Positions 1-9,783 of a stretch of DNA of 64,000 nt are shown piece after piece. Each line of letters begins with the position of its first letter. Position 1 is the first letter of the stretch. The stretch comes from JAJFUV01 sp964384215. GTDB lineage: Bacteria; Acidobacteriota; Terriglobia; Bryobacterales; Bryobacteraceae. The notes beneath the pieces were generated by a model, which did not search any database, was not told where the DNA came from, and saw only the letters and a program-made list of their open reading frames with translations. Where the stretch lies: the NCBI GenBank assembly GCA_964384215.1, contig CAYLLB010000027.1, positions 1 through 64,000 on the forward strand. The letters are read 5' to 3'. The position numbers and the translations under genes are program-made.

Positions 1-4
1 GATG

Positions 5-208
5 TCAGCAAGCGAATTCCGTCGTGGTAGCGATCTCTCCGGGACAGCCCACTAGCTTGTGCTTGCCCAGTGAGTCCACCGACAATTCGCGGATCTTCGG
101 CTGGTCGGGCGCGAGCGCCACATGCAGAAACGCAGATCGATGATCGAACTGCTGCGGCCAGGCAACCAGCGCCGCCAGCAACATCGGGAATAGGAACTTG
201 ACGCTCAT
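5..208 (-). CDS. small secreted hypothetical protein
   Basis: A 67-residue reading frame whose first ~18 residues (MSVKFLFPMLLAALVAWPQQ) look like a Sec signal peptide. I do not recognise the remainder. It starts 18 bases downstream of the stop of the glycosidase at 227-2482 on the same strand, so it could be the next gene of that operon. The short length suggests either a small exported protein or the 5' part of a longer gene broken by a frameshift beyond the left edge. I cannot tell which. Confidence 0.4.
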   Translation of the reverse strand: MSVKFLFPMLLAALVAWPQQFDHRSAFLHVALAPDQPKIRELSVDSLGKHKLVGCPGEIATTTEFAC

Positions 209-226
209 TTCTCTTCCCCAATCCGC

Positions 227-2482
227 CTACCGCATGGCGATCTCGTACGGCGGAATGTTGACCGTCCTACCGTCGGCCAGCGTCACCGTTGCGGGGTGAT
301 TGCTGAAGTTCAGCAACGCCACCTTGCCGCTCTGCAGCACGCACCAGTACACGTCCAGCGGCCTGGTCATGCGCAGGGCGGCCTGAATAGCGGGATTGAG
401 GTGCGTCATCTTCCGTAATTCCTCCCCGACGAACTCGGCATAGAACTCTCCGGGTACTGCGTCGCCCTGGTACAGGATGGCGCGGCCCTTTCCGGTTTGG
501 CCTGAGAGCCACTTGCTCGCGAGCGAGGTGTCGCCTTCCACGGTCGCGATGTACCCGCGCGGCTGCCGCGGAATGATCACCGTGCCGCCGTCCTGCACCC
601 AGCGGTCGATGCGCTCCAGAACCACCTTCTCGGTCACGTGCCCAAAAAGGAACACCAGCACCTTGTAGCGGTCCAGCGCGCCGTCCAGGATCATCTGCTC
701 GCTGCAATAGTCGTAATCCACCACTGCGCGCAGCGCCCGCGCCATGGTGAAGTATGGTGAGCCCCAGCGGTAGAACAATATTTCGTCGCTCAGCTTGATG
801 GCCGTATCGGGATAGAACGAAGCGACGTCGATAACCGGCTTGGACCTGGCATCCAGCAGGTTCGCGTACCGCAGCCATGCATCGATGGCATGGTCGTTTT
901 CATAAAGGTTGAACTGATAGTAGAACAGGTGCTCGGCCCCGTTAGTGACGGCGTTGAACAGGCGTGCCATCACTCCGCGCTTACTGGCATAGCCTCCGGG
1001 TTCGTAGCCCAACGCCGCGCCGTAGTAGCGGGCCGCCGAAGAAGCCATCCGCGTGATGGTGAAGTTATCCGGGAAATTGTCGCTTTCGTTTGTGAGCCGG
1101 ATCCCGCCCTTAACTTTCGCCATGCTCTTTGCCTGATAGCTATAGTCCGTGCCGATCTGTAACGGCCCCCAACCCCCGGATGACTGATGGATGACGTTGT
1201 TCGGCAGCGCCTCACGCGCCCAGATGGCCCAGTCTTCGCACCACCGGCTCATCCCGTCCATGTACCAGGTGGCGAAGTCGATCCGTTTCCGGCGGACCTG
1301 TGTGCTGTCGGGCAGGAACGTGCGGATTTCATCGAAGGAGGCGTAGTTCGAATCCCATGCCTGATTCAGTCTTCCGATGTCGCCATACTGACTGCGGAGA
1401 TGATTGCGGAACGACTTCTGGGCGTATTCGTCGCCAGCCCAGTATCCTTTGTGGTTGTGGGCCGGACGGAATCCAAAACCAGGCCCTAGTGCTGGATATT
1501 GCGCTTCGCCGTAGTCGCCGCTGGGTCCGAGCCGGACCCCCAGTAGGGCCTTGCGCCCGCCGTAGTGCCGGCCGAACTCGATCAGGAAACGGCGCGCGTA
1601 TTTCGCCTGTTCCGGATAGAAGATCGACTGGGTGTCATCCTCCAGACCATGCTCCAGGCACTTGAACCGCACGTTGTCCTTGGAGTCCCAGAACCATTTC
1701 GGAAGCGCGTAGCCCGCCCCGACCACCAGCATCGGGAACCATTTCACATCGTACTTTTCGAGTTCGGCCACCACCGAGTCATAGAAGCTCCAGTCGAACA
1801 CGCCGGGCGTCTTCTCGACCAGGCCCCACTTCACATAGCTCTCGACGCCGTTGAAGCCGAGAGCGCGCACCAGGGGCAACCGGTTGCGCAGGTGCGCCGG
1901 AGCGTCGGCCACGTGATCGGGACTGAGTTCCTCGCCCGCCGCCGTGGTCACACGCTGCGACGGCGCCTTGAAATCGAGCGCCGGCTCGACCAGCGGCACC
2001 GGTTCGATCCGGGGCTGATCTGTGGTCAACCGCACGGCGCGCAGGTAATTCAAGCCTTCTATGCGAATGGACTTCTGCAGAGCAGCTTTGTCATAACGCA
2101 CTACGGTCTGCCGGATACGCCCGCTGTTGACTCGCGCGATGCCCCACAGGTCCCGCTCCGGCCGTCCCGGCGAAACGCCAATCAAGCCATAGCCCCGGTC
2201 CAGGAATTCGATCACCAGCCAGACGTCGGGCGGCAAGGGTGTGGACACTTCGAACACATATGGAGCGCGCGTGAAGTAGTTGTCGCTTGGCTTCAGCGTC
2301 GTGACGGCGACGTCACCCGTGCGCTCGATCCGCCAGACCGACTCCGCGGACTTGAGCAGCCTGAGTCCCTGCGATTTCGGAGGCTCACCCGCTTCCCAAT
2401 ACGCCAAGTCCGCTCCCGGCAAGGATGCGGCGCCCAGGAGTGAAACGACGACGCAGACAATGATATTGCTTCGGACGTTCAT
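227..2482 (-). CDS. secreted clan GH-A glycoside hydrolase, beta-galactosidase-like (GH42/GH14-type barrel)
   Basis: A 751-residue exported glycosidase predicted to release sugars from galactosides or related plant or microbial glycans in the periplasm. Residues 1-24 form a Sec signal peptide. Residues ~190-480 carry a TIM-barrel core with the segment LGPSGDYGEAQYP around Glu326, the expected acid/base, and LTNESDN around Glu466, a plausible nucleophile. The C-terminal ~200 residues look like a Rossmann-like trimerisation domain followed by a small beta domain, as in GH42 enzymes. The frame stays open 94 codons upstream, but I chose the ATG at 2482 because it gives a clean signal peptide and leaves room for the divergent gene at 2592. 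The exact GH family and substrate are uncertain. Confidence 0.82.
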   Translation of the reverse strand: MNVRSNIIVCVVVSLLGAASLPGADLAYWEAGEPPKSQGLRLLKSAESVWRIERTGDVAVTTLKPSDNYFTRAPYVFEVSTPLPPDVWLVIEFLDRGYGLIGVSPGRPERDLWGIARVNSGRIRQTVVRYDKAALQKSIRIEGLNYLRAVRLTTDQPRIEPVPLVEPALDFKAPSQRVTTAAGEELSPDHVADAPAHLRNRLPLVRALGFNGVESYVKWGLVEKTPGVFDWSFYDSVVAELEKYDVKWFPMLVVGAGYALPKWFWDSKDNVRFKCLEHGLEDDTQSIFYPEQAKYARRFLIEFGRHYGGRKALLGVRLGPSGDYGEAQYPALGPGFGFRPAHNHKGYWAGDEYAQKSFRNHLRSQYGDIGRLNQAWDSNYASFDEIRTFLPDSTQVRRKRIDFATWYMDGMSRWCEDWAIWAREALPNNVIHQSSGGWGPLQIGTDYSYQAKSMAKVKGGIRLTNESDNFPDNFTITRMASSAARYYGAALGYEPGGYASKRGVMARLFNAVTNGAEHLFYYQFNLYENDHAIDAWLRYANLLDARSKPVIDVASFYPDTAIKLSDEILFYRWGSPYFTMARALRAVVDYDYCSEQMILDGALDRYKVLVFLFGHVTEKVVLERIDRWVQDGGTVIIPRQPRGYIATVEGDTSLASKWLSGQTGKGRAILYQGDAVPGEFYAEFVGEELRKMTHLNPAIQAALRMTRPLDVYWCVLQSGKVALLNFSNHPATVTLADGRTVNIPPYEIAMR

Positions 2483-2591
2483 GATGGCCAGTGGTTCCAG
2501 AATTGTATCAGCATTGCCTTTGCTCGGGTTTTGACTTGGCCGGGGGCTGAAACGATAGAATCTCCTGATCCACAGTGCAGGGAGGGTCGTC

Positions 2592-3692
2592 GTGGCACGA
2601 CGGGAATTCGCCAGCCGGCAACATGATTTCAGCCGCCGCGAGTTTGGCGCGGCGGTCGGAGCGCTGCATACGTCAAGTTTGTCCGCTAAGGCTGAACCTC
2701 CGGGGCCAGGATCGTTCCCCCTGCCGCCGCTGATGCCGTCCGGGCTAAGGATAGGGAACGGCATTGGAACCGATGCAAGCTATGAGCAGTTGCGCGTGCA
2801 GGCGCGGCTGGGCGTCGAGTACGCTTCATCCGGCGCCGCCCGTCTGCAGGATGCCTCGTTCGAACGCCTGCGCGAGGTGCGGCGCAGGTTCGAGTCCGCC
2901 GGTATCCGCCTGTTCAACTTCCGGGTCGAGGAACTCCACAACTGCGTTCCCATCGTTCTGGGGACGCCCGAGCGCGACCGGCACGTCGAGATGTTCAAGA
3001 CGCACCTGCGCAATTGCGGCGCCGCTGGAGTCCATTACATTACGTACGCCCACAATGCCAACATCACGATTCCGGCCTATTACCAAACCGGCGCCGCCTA
3101 TACAAGGGGCGATGTGCCCACTCGCGAGTTCGACGCTGAGGCCGGAGCCAGGCTGCCGCTGTCGCATGGCCGCGTTTACACTGCCGATGAGTTGTGGGAC
3201 ACCTTCGCGCACTTCGTACGAGAGGTGATGCCGGTCGCCGAAGAAGCGGGCGTTCGCATCGGGTTGCATCCTGACGATCCGCCGCTCCCAACCCTCGGCG
3301 GGGTCGCCCGGCTCTTCATCAACGTGGAGGCTTACCGCAAGGCCCTCCGGATCGCGAAGAGCAGGAATCTCGGCCTCTGCCTCTGCGTGGGCACCTGGGC
3401 CGAGGGCGGCGCGGCCACCGGCGCGACTCCCGTCGAGATGATCCGCGAGTTCGGACCACAGGGCAGGCTCTTCAAGGTCCACTTCCGCAATGTCGACCGC
3501 CCCCTGCCCAAATTCAAGGAGACGCTGATCGAAGACGGCTACTTGGATATGTACGCCGTGATGAAGGCGCTCCGCGAAAGCGGCTTCAACGGTTCCATTG
3601 TGCCGGATCACTCGCCCGGCGGCCTTTGGCAATACACGCTGGGATACCTGAAGGCGCTTCGCGATCGCGTCAACGCAGAAGTGAAATCGTAG
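2592..3692 (+). CDS. Tat-exported mannonate-dehydratase-like TIM-barrel protein
   Basis: A 366-residue protein of the UxuA/xylose-isomerase-like TIM-barrel superfamily. UxuA dehydrates D-mannonate to 2-keto-3-deoxygluconate. Metal-site-like segments are visible: LHPDDPPLP, VHFRNV, the Glu-Asp pair in ETLIEDGYLDM, and VPDHSPGG near the C-terminus. A twin-arginine motif (SRREFGAAVG) near residue 15 suggests export, unlike cytoplasmic UxuA, so the true substrate may differ. The start is a GTG with GGAGGG seven bases upstream. It is divergent from the glycosidase at 227-2482, and both likely serve sugar-acid or glycan breakdown. Confidence 0.8.
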   Translation: MARREFASRQHDFSRREFGAAVGALHTSSLSAKAEPPGPGSFPLPPLMPSGLRIGNGIGTDASYEQLRVQARLGVEYASSGAARLQDASFERLREVRRRFESAGIRLFNFRVEELHNCVPIVLGTPERDRHVEMFKTHLRNCGAAGVHYITYAHNANITIPAYYQTGAAYTRGDVPTREFDAEAGARLPLSHGRVYTADELWDTFAHFVREVMPVAEEAGVRIGLHPDDPPLPTLGGVARLFINVEAYRKALRIAKSRNLGLCLCVGTWAEGGAATGATPVEMIREFGPQGRLFKVHFRNVDRPLPKFKETLIEDGYLDMYAVMKALRESGFNGSIVPDHSPGGLWQYTLGYLKALRDRVNAEVKS

Positions 3693-3698
3693 GGGGCG

Positions 3699-3714
3699 CG
3701 GGCGCTTTCGCCCG
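3699..3714. terminator. GC-rich hairpin between convergent genes
   Basis: CGGGCG and CGCCCG form a perfect 6-bp stem with a CTTT loop, placed between the convergent stops at 3692 and 3718. It could end transcription from both sides. No long T tract follows in either direction, so the terminator call is weak. Confidence 0.33.
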
Positions 3715-3717
3715 GCC

Positions 3718-4683
3718 TTATGGTTTCCTCTGCAGTTCGCAGCCGCGGCAGACCACTTCGGATATCTTCCGCGTTTCACCCAGCCGGTTTGGATCGGCTA
3801 GGCTAGGTCGTTGCACGCTGACCGTCTCGACCACCTCGCCGCCCGGGCCGGCTTTGCGGTCGAAAATCTGGCGTTCCCGCAGCTGCGGCGTGGCCTCTTC
3901 GGAACTCACCTGGCCCGGGACCACCACGTTGTAAACGTCCGTTTCGGCGTGCACGGAGCCGTCCGCCGCTGTCCGCGCATTCGTCACCGTCTGACGGGAG
4001 AATCGCATCTTGCCGCCGGGCGCGCCTTCAAACACCGTGATGGTCTCCGATGCTGCGTCCTGCGTCTCTTGCCGGTCTGCCACTTCCTGCGCGGCTGCGT
4101 AAAAGCTCCCACCCGCATCGCGCCGGTAAGTGACGCTTTCGCTGTGAGAACCACCGTCCGTTTCCGTGGTCCTGCGCGAACTTTTCTCGACGACGTCGAA
4201 CGAGGCGTTGATTGTCGGCTTCTCGACGGACCTCTCCACCGTTGTCACATTGCCGGACTTGCTGGTTCGTTCGGTGGCCTTTTCCGATAGCTGGTAATTG
4301 CCGTTCAGGTCGCTGCGGTAAACGCTCGTGACGGTCTTTGTTGAGCCGTCGGGGGACTTGCTCTCTTCGATCCTTATTCTTTCGGGGGGCCCCGGACGGC
4401 CATCGGTATCGTAGCGGCGCACGACACGCTCTATGGTTTTGGCGCCATCGCCCTCGCTCAACACGCGCTCCTCAACCGTTTCACGAGGAATCTCACGTCC
4501 ATTCACCGACTCTATGCGTTCAATGCTTTGCGCACCGGTGCTTGTACGCGTGGAGGACGACCTCGTGGCCACAGCCCTGTTTCCCATGCCGTCGTACACG
4601 TACCTGGTCGACTCTTTGGACTCCTGCTGCCCGAACAGCCAACCCGCCGCCACCACGAAGACAATAGCCCCACGGGGTCCCAT
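3718..4683 (-). CDS. secreted beta-rich repeat-like protein of unknown function
   Basis: I do not recognise this 321-residue protein. It has a short signal peptide (MGPRGAIVFVVAAGWLFGQQ). The rest is hydrophilic and rich in Thr, Ser, Arg and Glu, with irregular repeats of the type 'ETxTVxxVYRSDxxGxY' and 'ERxxxKSGNVTTVERSVEK', which suggest stacked beta-hairpins reminiscent of RHS/YD-type chains. One Cys pair (CRGC) lies near the C-terminus. It converges on the gene at 2592-3692 and is divergent from the amidohydrolase at 4787. A structural or surface role is a guess. Confidence 0.7.
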   Translation of the reverse strand: MGPRGAIVFVVAAGWLFGQQESKESTRYVYDGMGNRAVATRSSSTRTSTGAQSIERIESVNGREIPRETVEERVLSEGDGAKTIERVVRRYDTDGRPGPPERIRIEESKSPDGSTKTVTSVYRSDLNGNYQLSEKATERTSKSGNVTTVERSVEKPTINASFDVVEKSSRRTTETDGGSHSESVTYRRDAGGSFYAAAQEVADRQETQDAASETITVFEGAPGGKMRFSRQTVTNARTAADGSVHAETDVYNVVVPGQVSSEEATPQLRERQIFDRKAGPGGEVVETVSVQRPSLADPNRLGETRKISEVVCRGCELQRKP

Positions 4684-4786
4684 GCCTTTAGCCTAAGGCG
4701 ACTCGCTGCCGGTGGCAATCCGTGAAAGGCCTGAGTTCCGTGCCGGGGAACAGATTAAGAAGTTGCGGCCAGTCCCAAGTGGTTAA

Positions 4787-5743
4787 ATGGGTGGAATGAA
4801 CAGTGTGCATTCACCGGTTCCTCTGGGTGGGACCTCGCGGCGTGAATTCCTTTTCAGGGTCGCGGCCGCCGGTGGATCAGCCCGCGCCGCACCAAGACGC
4901 CTGCTGATAGACACTCACCTGGAAGTCTGGAGCCTCGAACTCGAGATGCGCTATCCCTTCCGGCATCCCGAGCACCCCGATAGGCGCCCCACCATTTCCG
5001 CGCCGGTCGAAAACCAGGTCCAGGTGATGCGCGAGTTCGGACTCCGCTACGCCGTGCTCATCAACCCACGCTACTACGGCTGGGACAACTCTTACATCAG
5101 CTATTCGCTCCATAAGTACCCGAAGCTGTTCGTGGCGCACGGCCTGGTTAATCCCGTGGCGCCGGACGCTCCGGCCCGGCTGCGTTATTGGATGAAAGAG
5201 CACGGCTTCCAGGGCATGCGCTTCAGCCCCATCTACCATCCCCAATCGACTTGGCTCAACGCACCCGAGTCTTACCCGCTGTGGCGGGAAGCCGAGCGCC
5301 TCGGGGCGGTTTTCAACTTTTACATCCTGCCTCACCAGATGCCCATGCTCGAAGACATGGCCGAACGCTTCGCCGGCGTCAAGATTCTCGTCGACCATGC
5401 CGGAAAGCCGGACCTGAAGGCCCGGGACTGCTGGCCGGAGTTCCGCAAGATGTTCCGGTTGAAGCGCTTCCCGCACGTCTGGATCAGCTCGAGCGAGCCT
5501 TACGAAATGTCGGAGCTCAAGCGCTGGCCCTACGAGGATACGCTGCCCTTTTATAAAGCCATCTACGAGGAGTTCGGCGGCCGCCAACTCATCTGGGGCA
5601 CCAGCTATCCCCGGCCGCGTTGGGAGTTGGCCATGGACAAGGAGATCGAGTTCGTGGAGAAGATCTGTGACTTCTATTCAGACGCCGACCGCGACCTGCT
5701 GCTCGGCCTCAACGCCATGCGCATCTGGAAATTCCCGAAGTGA
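4787..5743 (+). CDS. Tat-exported amidohydrolase family 2 (TIM-barrel lactonase-like) protein
   Basis: A 318-residue metal-dependent hydrolase of the amidohydrolase_2 type, whose members cleave lactones or decarboxylate aromatic acids. A twin-arginine motif (TSRREFLFRVAAAGG) lies at residues ~14-30. The first metal motif is changed to DTHLEVW in place of the usual D-x-H-x-H. Later barrel segments include MRFSPIYHP, ILVDHAGKPD with its conserved His, and a final LIWGTSYPRP strand. A second ATG three codons in (4796) is an equally possible start, and neither has a strong Shine-Dalgarno. It stands between two minus-strand genes and has no operon partner. Confidence 0.82.
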   Translation: MGGMNSVHSPVPLGGTSRREFLFRVAAAGGSARAAPRRLLIDTHLEVWSLELEMRYPFRHPEHPDRRPTISAPVENQVQVMREFGLRYAVLINPRYYGWDNSYISYSLHKYPKLFVAHGLVNPVAPDAPARLRYWMKEHGFQGMRFSPIYHPQSTWLNAPESYPLWREAERLGAVFNFYILPHQMPMLEDMAERFAGVKILVDHAGKPDLKARDCWPEFRKMFRLKRFPHVWISSSEPYEMSELKRWPYEDTLPFYKAIYEEFGGRQLIWGTSYPRPRWELAMDKEIEFVEKICDFYSDADRDLLLGLNAMRIWKFPK

Positions 5744-5752
5744 GGGATCACG

Positions 5753-6397
5753 TCACTGGGACATAACGCCGAATTCGCGCAGCAGGTTGTCCGCTTCGTT
5801 TGAAGCATACAACCGTACCCAGTGGCGTCCGGCCGGCAGAGTCCGGCCAATCTTGGCCACCAGTCGCCCCTTGTCCGGGGCCAAAGTCTGTTGAAATTCG
5901 GGTCTGCCGGCCGCGTCCACGATTTCCACCCTGTAAGAATCGCGCACGGGCAGTTCGCTCAAGTCGATCATGAGTGCCAGCGGAGCGTTCGCCGGCACGC
6001 GGTTCTCAGTCTGGCCCTCCAGTCCCCGTGCTGTCTCCAAGGTTATGGCAAACGCGGGAGCCGTCGAAGAACGAGTCAGGAGTGAAGGCGCCAGCGCCAC
6101 CGCGCAAACCACCAGGGCTGCCGCCGCTATCGTGGCCCAGACCGGCGTCGGCATAGCCATCAGCCTGGAAAACCCGCTTCGAAATTCTTCTCCCAGTGTG
6201 GGAGGCTCCGCGCGCAGTTTTCCTGCTGCGGAACGCATGGCGGTAATGAAAGCCTCTGTCTCTTCCAGGCGCGCCTGGCAGGTCCGGCAAACCAGCAGGT
6301 GCTCTTCCACTGCGGCAACCTCCGGTTCGTCCGATCCCCCGAGCAGGTATCTTTCCAGCGCGTCGTCGGAAGCGTGCTGACCGTATGTGGTAGGCAT
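5753..6397 (-). CDS. membrane anti-sigma factor with zinc-binding N-terminal domain
   Basis: This 214-residue protein should hold the neighbouring ECF sigma factor inactive. The cytoplasmic N-terminus has the ZAS signature H33-x3-C37-x2-C40. One membrane segment lies at residues ~88-108 (VWATIAAAALVVCAVALAP). About 105 residues then form a periplasmic domain with the look of a small beta sandwich. A GAGGAG sequence precedes the ATG. The gene lies 71 bases downstream of the sigma factor at 6469-7173 and is transcribed with it. The single-pass topology is typical of anti-sigma factors released by regulated proteolysis. Confidence 0.85.
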   Translation of the reverse strand: MPTTYGQHASDDALERYLLGGSDEPEVAAVEEHLLVCRTCQARLEETEAFITAMRSAAGKLRAEPPTLGEEFRSGFSRLMAMPTPVWATIAAAALVVCAVALAPSLLTRSSTAPAFAITLETARGLEGQTENRVPANAPLALMIDLSELPVRDSYRVEIVDAAGRPEFQQTLAPDKGRLVAKIGRTLPAGRHWVRLYASNEADNLLREFGVMSQ

Positions 6398-6468
6398 GGT
6401 ACGGATGTCTCCTCGATTATGTATTTTCTGAATGCTGTGTTGCTACGCCTCCACACCACCACAGCAAT

Positions 6469-7173
6469 CTAGTGTCCCGTGCCGGCAGCTTTTCTCAAAC
6501 AAAATGCAGGGATCGGTTTTCTGAGCAATGTTTTCCTTCCGAGCTCGCTGAAACGGCTCTTGGCACGCGACTTCAGCAGCCGGAACTGGGTCTCCGTCAG
6601 ATGCATTTCCAGGCAAATCTGTTCCTGGGGCTGCTCCTGAAGGTAAAACCGGGTCAGGATCTCCCGGTCGCGCCGGGAGACGCTCCGGAGAATCCTCTCC
6701 ATGAGTTCCTCCCTTTGTTTCGCGATGACGTCCTGCTCGGGATTCATACGCCAGTCCACTAAACCGACGCCCGACTCGACGTCCACCTGGTCCTTGCGCC
6801 TCTGGACAGCGCGGTCGATATGGGCCGCAACCTGGCGCCGGGCTACCGTCCGCACAAAGCCCATAAGGCGTTCCGGTTCACGCACTTCCCCACGCCGGAT
6901 CGCATTCACCACGATGAGGAAAACATCATGAACCTTGTCGTCCAGTTCTTGAGGGCCCAACTGGCGGCATAGGTAGAAACGCACTCCGTGCGCAAAAACG
7001 TGGTAGAGCGTTTCCATGCCCTTCGGATCGCCTGTTTGAATGCGTTTGACCAGCGAGGCCCAATCCTGGACATCGGCTTCGGACTTCCGGGTAGTCTCAT
7101 CAGTCCAAATCTGGTCGGAATCTGCTTTCGAACCTTCGGCTTCGCGGGATTTCGCTTTGTGGAGATTGAACAT
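6469..7173 (-). CDS. ECF-family RNA polymerase sigma factor
   Basis: A 234-residue extracytoplasmic-function sigma factor with region 2 at residues ~45-125 (GDPKGMETLYHVF, LDDKVHDVFLIV) and region 4 at ~160-215 (SRRDREILTRFYLQ, then a helix-turn-helix ending LLKSRAKSRF). It would direct RNA polymerase to a specific promoter set. The first ~40 residues are a hydrophilic extension and the last ~20 a basic tail. It begins only six bases after the stop of the CHAT protease gene and precedes the anti-sigma gene, so the three form one transcription unit. Confidence 0.9.
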   Translation of the reverse strand: MFNLHKAKSREAEGSKADSDQIWTDETTRKSEADVQDWASLVKRIQTGDPKGMETLYHVFAHGVRFYLCRQLGPQELDDKVHDVFLIVVNAIRRGEVREPERLMGFVRTVARRQVAAHIDRAVQRRKDQVDVESGVGLVDWRMNPEQDVIAKQREELMERILRSVSRRDREILTRFYLQEQPQEQICLEMHLTETQFRLLKSRAKSRFSELGRKTLLRKPIPAFCLRKAAGTGH

Positions 7174-7179
7174 GCCGGT

Positions 7180-9783
7180 TCATTCCTTGCCGGTGATGAC
7201 GAACGCCGCCCAGTAACGCGGCTGGGACCGCCAACTCGCCGAATGAAGCATTTCGAGCTGGGCTTTCCTGAGTGCGCGGGCGGCCTTCACGCTGACACCG
7301 GGGCCGGCCGGCCCACGCAAACTCAGGTAAAACGTACGAAAGAGTTGGCCTGTGTCGTCCGGGGTTGGCCACAGGCTGGTTGCGGTCGCCTCGGCGCCGG
7401 CGGCGAGCCAAGCTCGCGACAGGCCGGCGATTCCCTCGCCGGGCAGAGCCAGGCGCACGCCCGTGCCGGTGTGCACCGAGTACTCCGTGGCACGCACCAA
7501 ACGGGCGGCATCCTCACCGCCCGGTTGGCTGCCGGAACTGCACGCGCTCAATACCACCAGGCCCACCGGGTACCGCCACGCCGCAATTATCTCGGGCGTG
7601 AGCAGTTCTACATGTCCTTGGGTATTGAGGCTCAGGGCCAAGCCTACGCGGTCCGGCGATTCGCGGCTGCGGACGACATGTGTAGCGATGTGAACGATTC
7701 CCGGTCGCCGGGCCAGCTCATGCTGTAGGCGGACCGGGGAGGCGTCGGTCCCCGTGAGCAGAACGGTTTCTTCGCACGGCCTGCCCCAGGCGCAAGCGCA
7801 GGCGCGAATCTCGTTCAGACTGCCGGCCAGACGGGCCAGTTGAAGCGCCGGCTCCGCCAGTGCCTCAGCGTCGTTCGCCCGGGCATGGAAATGCGGTAGC
7901 CAAGAGAGCCAGGCCCACCGCCACCCGTGGGCGGACGAATCCTCCGAGGTCCCATGCCAGCGCGGATCCGCCGTGTTGAACACCGCGTCGCCGAGGCCCA
8001 CGAACCGGTTTCCGATCCTCGCCGTCGATGCTTGTCCAATCAAGCTGGCCGCAGGTACGGATCGCAAGCTGTGCTTCTCAATGAGATATTTCGGATTCCG
8101 CTCATCGCGCCCTGTCACTAGTGCGGCCAGCGGTACATGGTGCAGGACGTCGTCGGCTATCACGATCCAGTCGCGCTTAGCCAGCGCCACCTTCGGAGCC
8201 CCCGCGAACAAAGCGCGATAGAGCTTGCCGCCCAGGATGGGCGCGTCGGGACTGTTGCGGAGCACTCCCTCACGCAACTGCAAAACCAACGGCCGTAGTG
8301 CGTCGCGGCCCGGGACCTTGTACAGCCCGAAGCATGAGTTGGTAACCCCCCAAGCCCAGCTCTCGGTTTCATCCGTATGGAAGATGAACAAGGCATGGGT
8401 GCCGGAGAGCGCCCGCTGCAGGCGGGTAAGCAGAGAGGACTCGGCGGCCGCTGCTGGTTGTTTGCTGGCTGTACCGGAAAGTCCGGCGTGCGTCTCCATT
8501 TCGGTCAGACGTGCTCGCAGGTACTCGGCCTGCCGGTTGGCCTCCGGCCTGCCTGTGGCTAGATATGCCGCGTCGGCGCGCTGTAGCCGGGTGAGTGTCT
8601 CCCAGTACTCCTGCGGAAAGGCCGTTTCCATCCGCGAGCCGATGGCGAGAACCGTGCGCAGCGCCCAAGCGCGGTTCTCCTCGGCTGCGGCCAGTGTTTC
8701 CCCGGCCAGGGCGCGGCTGGGATGCGCGGCATGAATGCGATTCCCGGCGCAGACCAGGGACGAGCAGATCTGCTCCATGCCCACGCCCGCGGCAATTCGT
8801 ACGGCGTTGGCGGGCAGCACCTCCAGTTTCCAACGGCGGGCCAGAGCGAGCGCGGCGCGGAAATCGTCCAAGGCTTCCGATGTGCGCCCCTGCGCCATGC
8901 GCAGTTGGCCGCGGGCGTGATACACGCTCCACGGCGGAATCGTGTTGGCCGCGAGGCGGCTCGCCTGGACGGCCCGCTCCAGGAGAACTTCGGCGGATGG
9001 CAGATCGCCCTGTGCCAATCTCAGCAGGCCCAGCTTCGGATAGCTGAGCGCGATGCTCGAGCTATGCTGCAGCCGGCGCAGCCGGAATGCTTCGCACAGG
9101 GCCCGTTCGGCGCCGTCAAGGTCACGGACAAACAGCAACTCCCAACCGTAGCGGTCCCAACCGCGAGCCTGTGCCTCGACGTCGCCGCGTTGCGCGGCCT
9201 CTTCGATCCCCTCCCTGTACATTCGCGCGCCGCGGTCCTGTTTGCCCGCGCGAAAATATACCTGGCCGAGCTGGAACAAGAGCAGCGGTCGATATTGCGG
9301 TGCCGCTCCCACGGCGAGGCTGCCGAGAGACTCTTCCGCCGCGTGCTCCGCCGCTCGTACCTCACCCAGTTGCAGGTACAAGGAAGAGATGTTCGCCAGG
9401 AGTCCCGGCAGGTGCCCGCGTGTATCGCCCACTTGTGCCAGGCGCTTCCCCTCAAGGTAGCAGCGCATCGCCTCGCGGTATTGGAATGTCGCGAAATAGC
9501 AGCCCGCCAGGTCGTTCATGGACGAAACAGCCTTGGCGTAGTCCTTCCTGGCCAAGGCTTCGCGATGAGCGGCGCGGAACAACCGTGCCGCCTCCATGTA
9601 GCGGCCGGTCTGGAATAATCGAACGGCGGTCCTGCTGCCGGAATCGGGCGCACCCCGATCCTGTACGCCCCGTGAAGACAGTGTTGCGAATCTCTGCGGA
9701 TTCGCGCCGTTCATCCGGTGAGGGCCTGCCGGCGAAAGAAAAATGAGCGCGGTTGCGAAGGCCGTTATGGCCTTGCCATTCAT
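7180..9783 (-). CDS. TPR-CHAT caspase-like protease
   Basis: An 867-residue protein in two halves. Residues ~50-420 are helical and fit a run of tetratricopeptide-like repeats (for example AARLFRAAHREALARKDYAK and LLLFQLGQVYFRAGK). Residues ~520-867 are a CHAT domain, a clan CD cysteine peptidase related to caspase and separase. The catalytic dyad is visible: His702 in VHIATHVV and Cys748 in VVLSACSSGS. The N-terminus (MNGKAITAFATALIFLSPAG) resembles a signal peptide or membrane anchor, so the protease may act outside the cytoplasm. It is the first gene of the unit with the ECF sigma and anti-sigma factors, which makes the anti-sigma factor or another envelope protein a reasonable substrate. 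Confidence 0.9.
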   Translation of the reverse strand: MNGKAITAFATALIFLSPAGPHRMNGANPQRFATLSSRGVQDRGAPDSGSRTAVRLFQTGRYMEAARLFRAAHREALARKDYAKAVSSMNDLAGCYFATFQYREAMRCYLEGKRLAQVGDTRGHLPGLLANISSLYLQLGEVRAAEHAAEESLGSLAVGAAPQYRPLLLFQLGQVYFRAGKQDRGARMYREGIEEAAQRGDVEAQARGWDRYGWELLFVRDLDGAERALCEAFRLRRLQHSSSIALSYPKLGLLRLAQGDLPSAEVLLERAVQASRLAANTIPPWSVYHARGQLRMAQGRTSEALDDFRAALALARRWKLEVLPANAVRIAAGVGMEQICSSLVCAGNRIHAAHPSRALAGETLAAAEENRAWALRTVLAIGSRMETAFPQEYWETLTRLQRADAAYLATGRPEANRQAEYLRARLTEMETHAGLSGTASKQPAAAAESSLLTRLQRALSGTHALFIFHTDETESWAWGVTNSCFGLYKVPGRDALRPLVLQLREGVLRNSPDAPILGGKLYRALFAGAPKVALAKRDWIVIADDVLHHVPLAALVTGRDERNPKYLIEKHSLRSVPAASLIGQASTARIGNRFVGLGDAVFNTADPRWHGTSEDSSAHGWRWAWLSWLPHFHARANDAEALAEPALQLARLAGSLNEIRACACAWGRPCEETVLLTGTDASPVRLQHELARRPGIVHIATHVVRSRESPDRVGLALSLNTQGHVELLTPEIIAAWRYPVGLVVLSACSSGSQPGGEDAARLVRATEYSVHTGTGVRLALPGEGIAGLSRAWLAAGAEATATSLWPTPDDTGQLFRTFYLSLRGPAGPGVSVKAARALRKAQLEMLHSASWRSQPRYWAAFVITGKE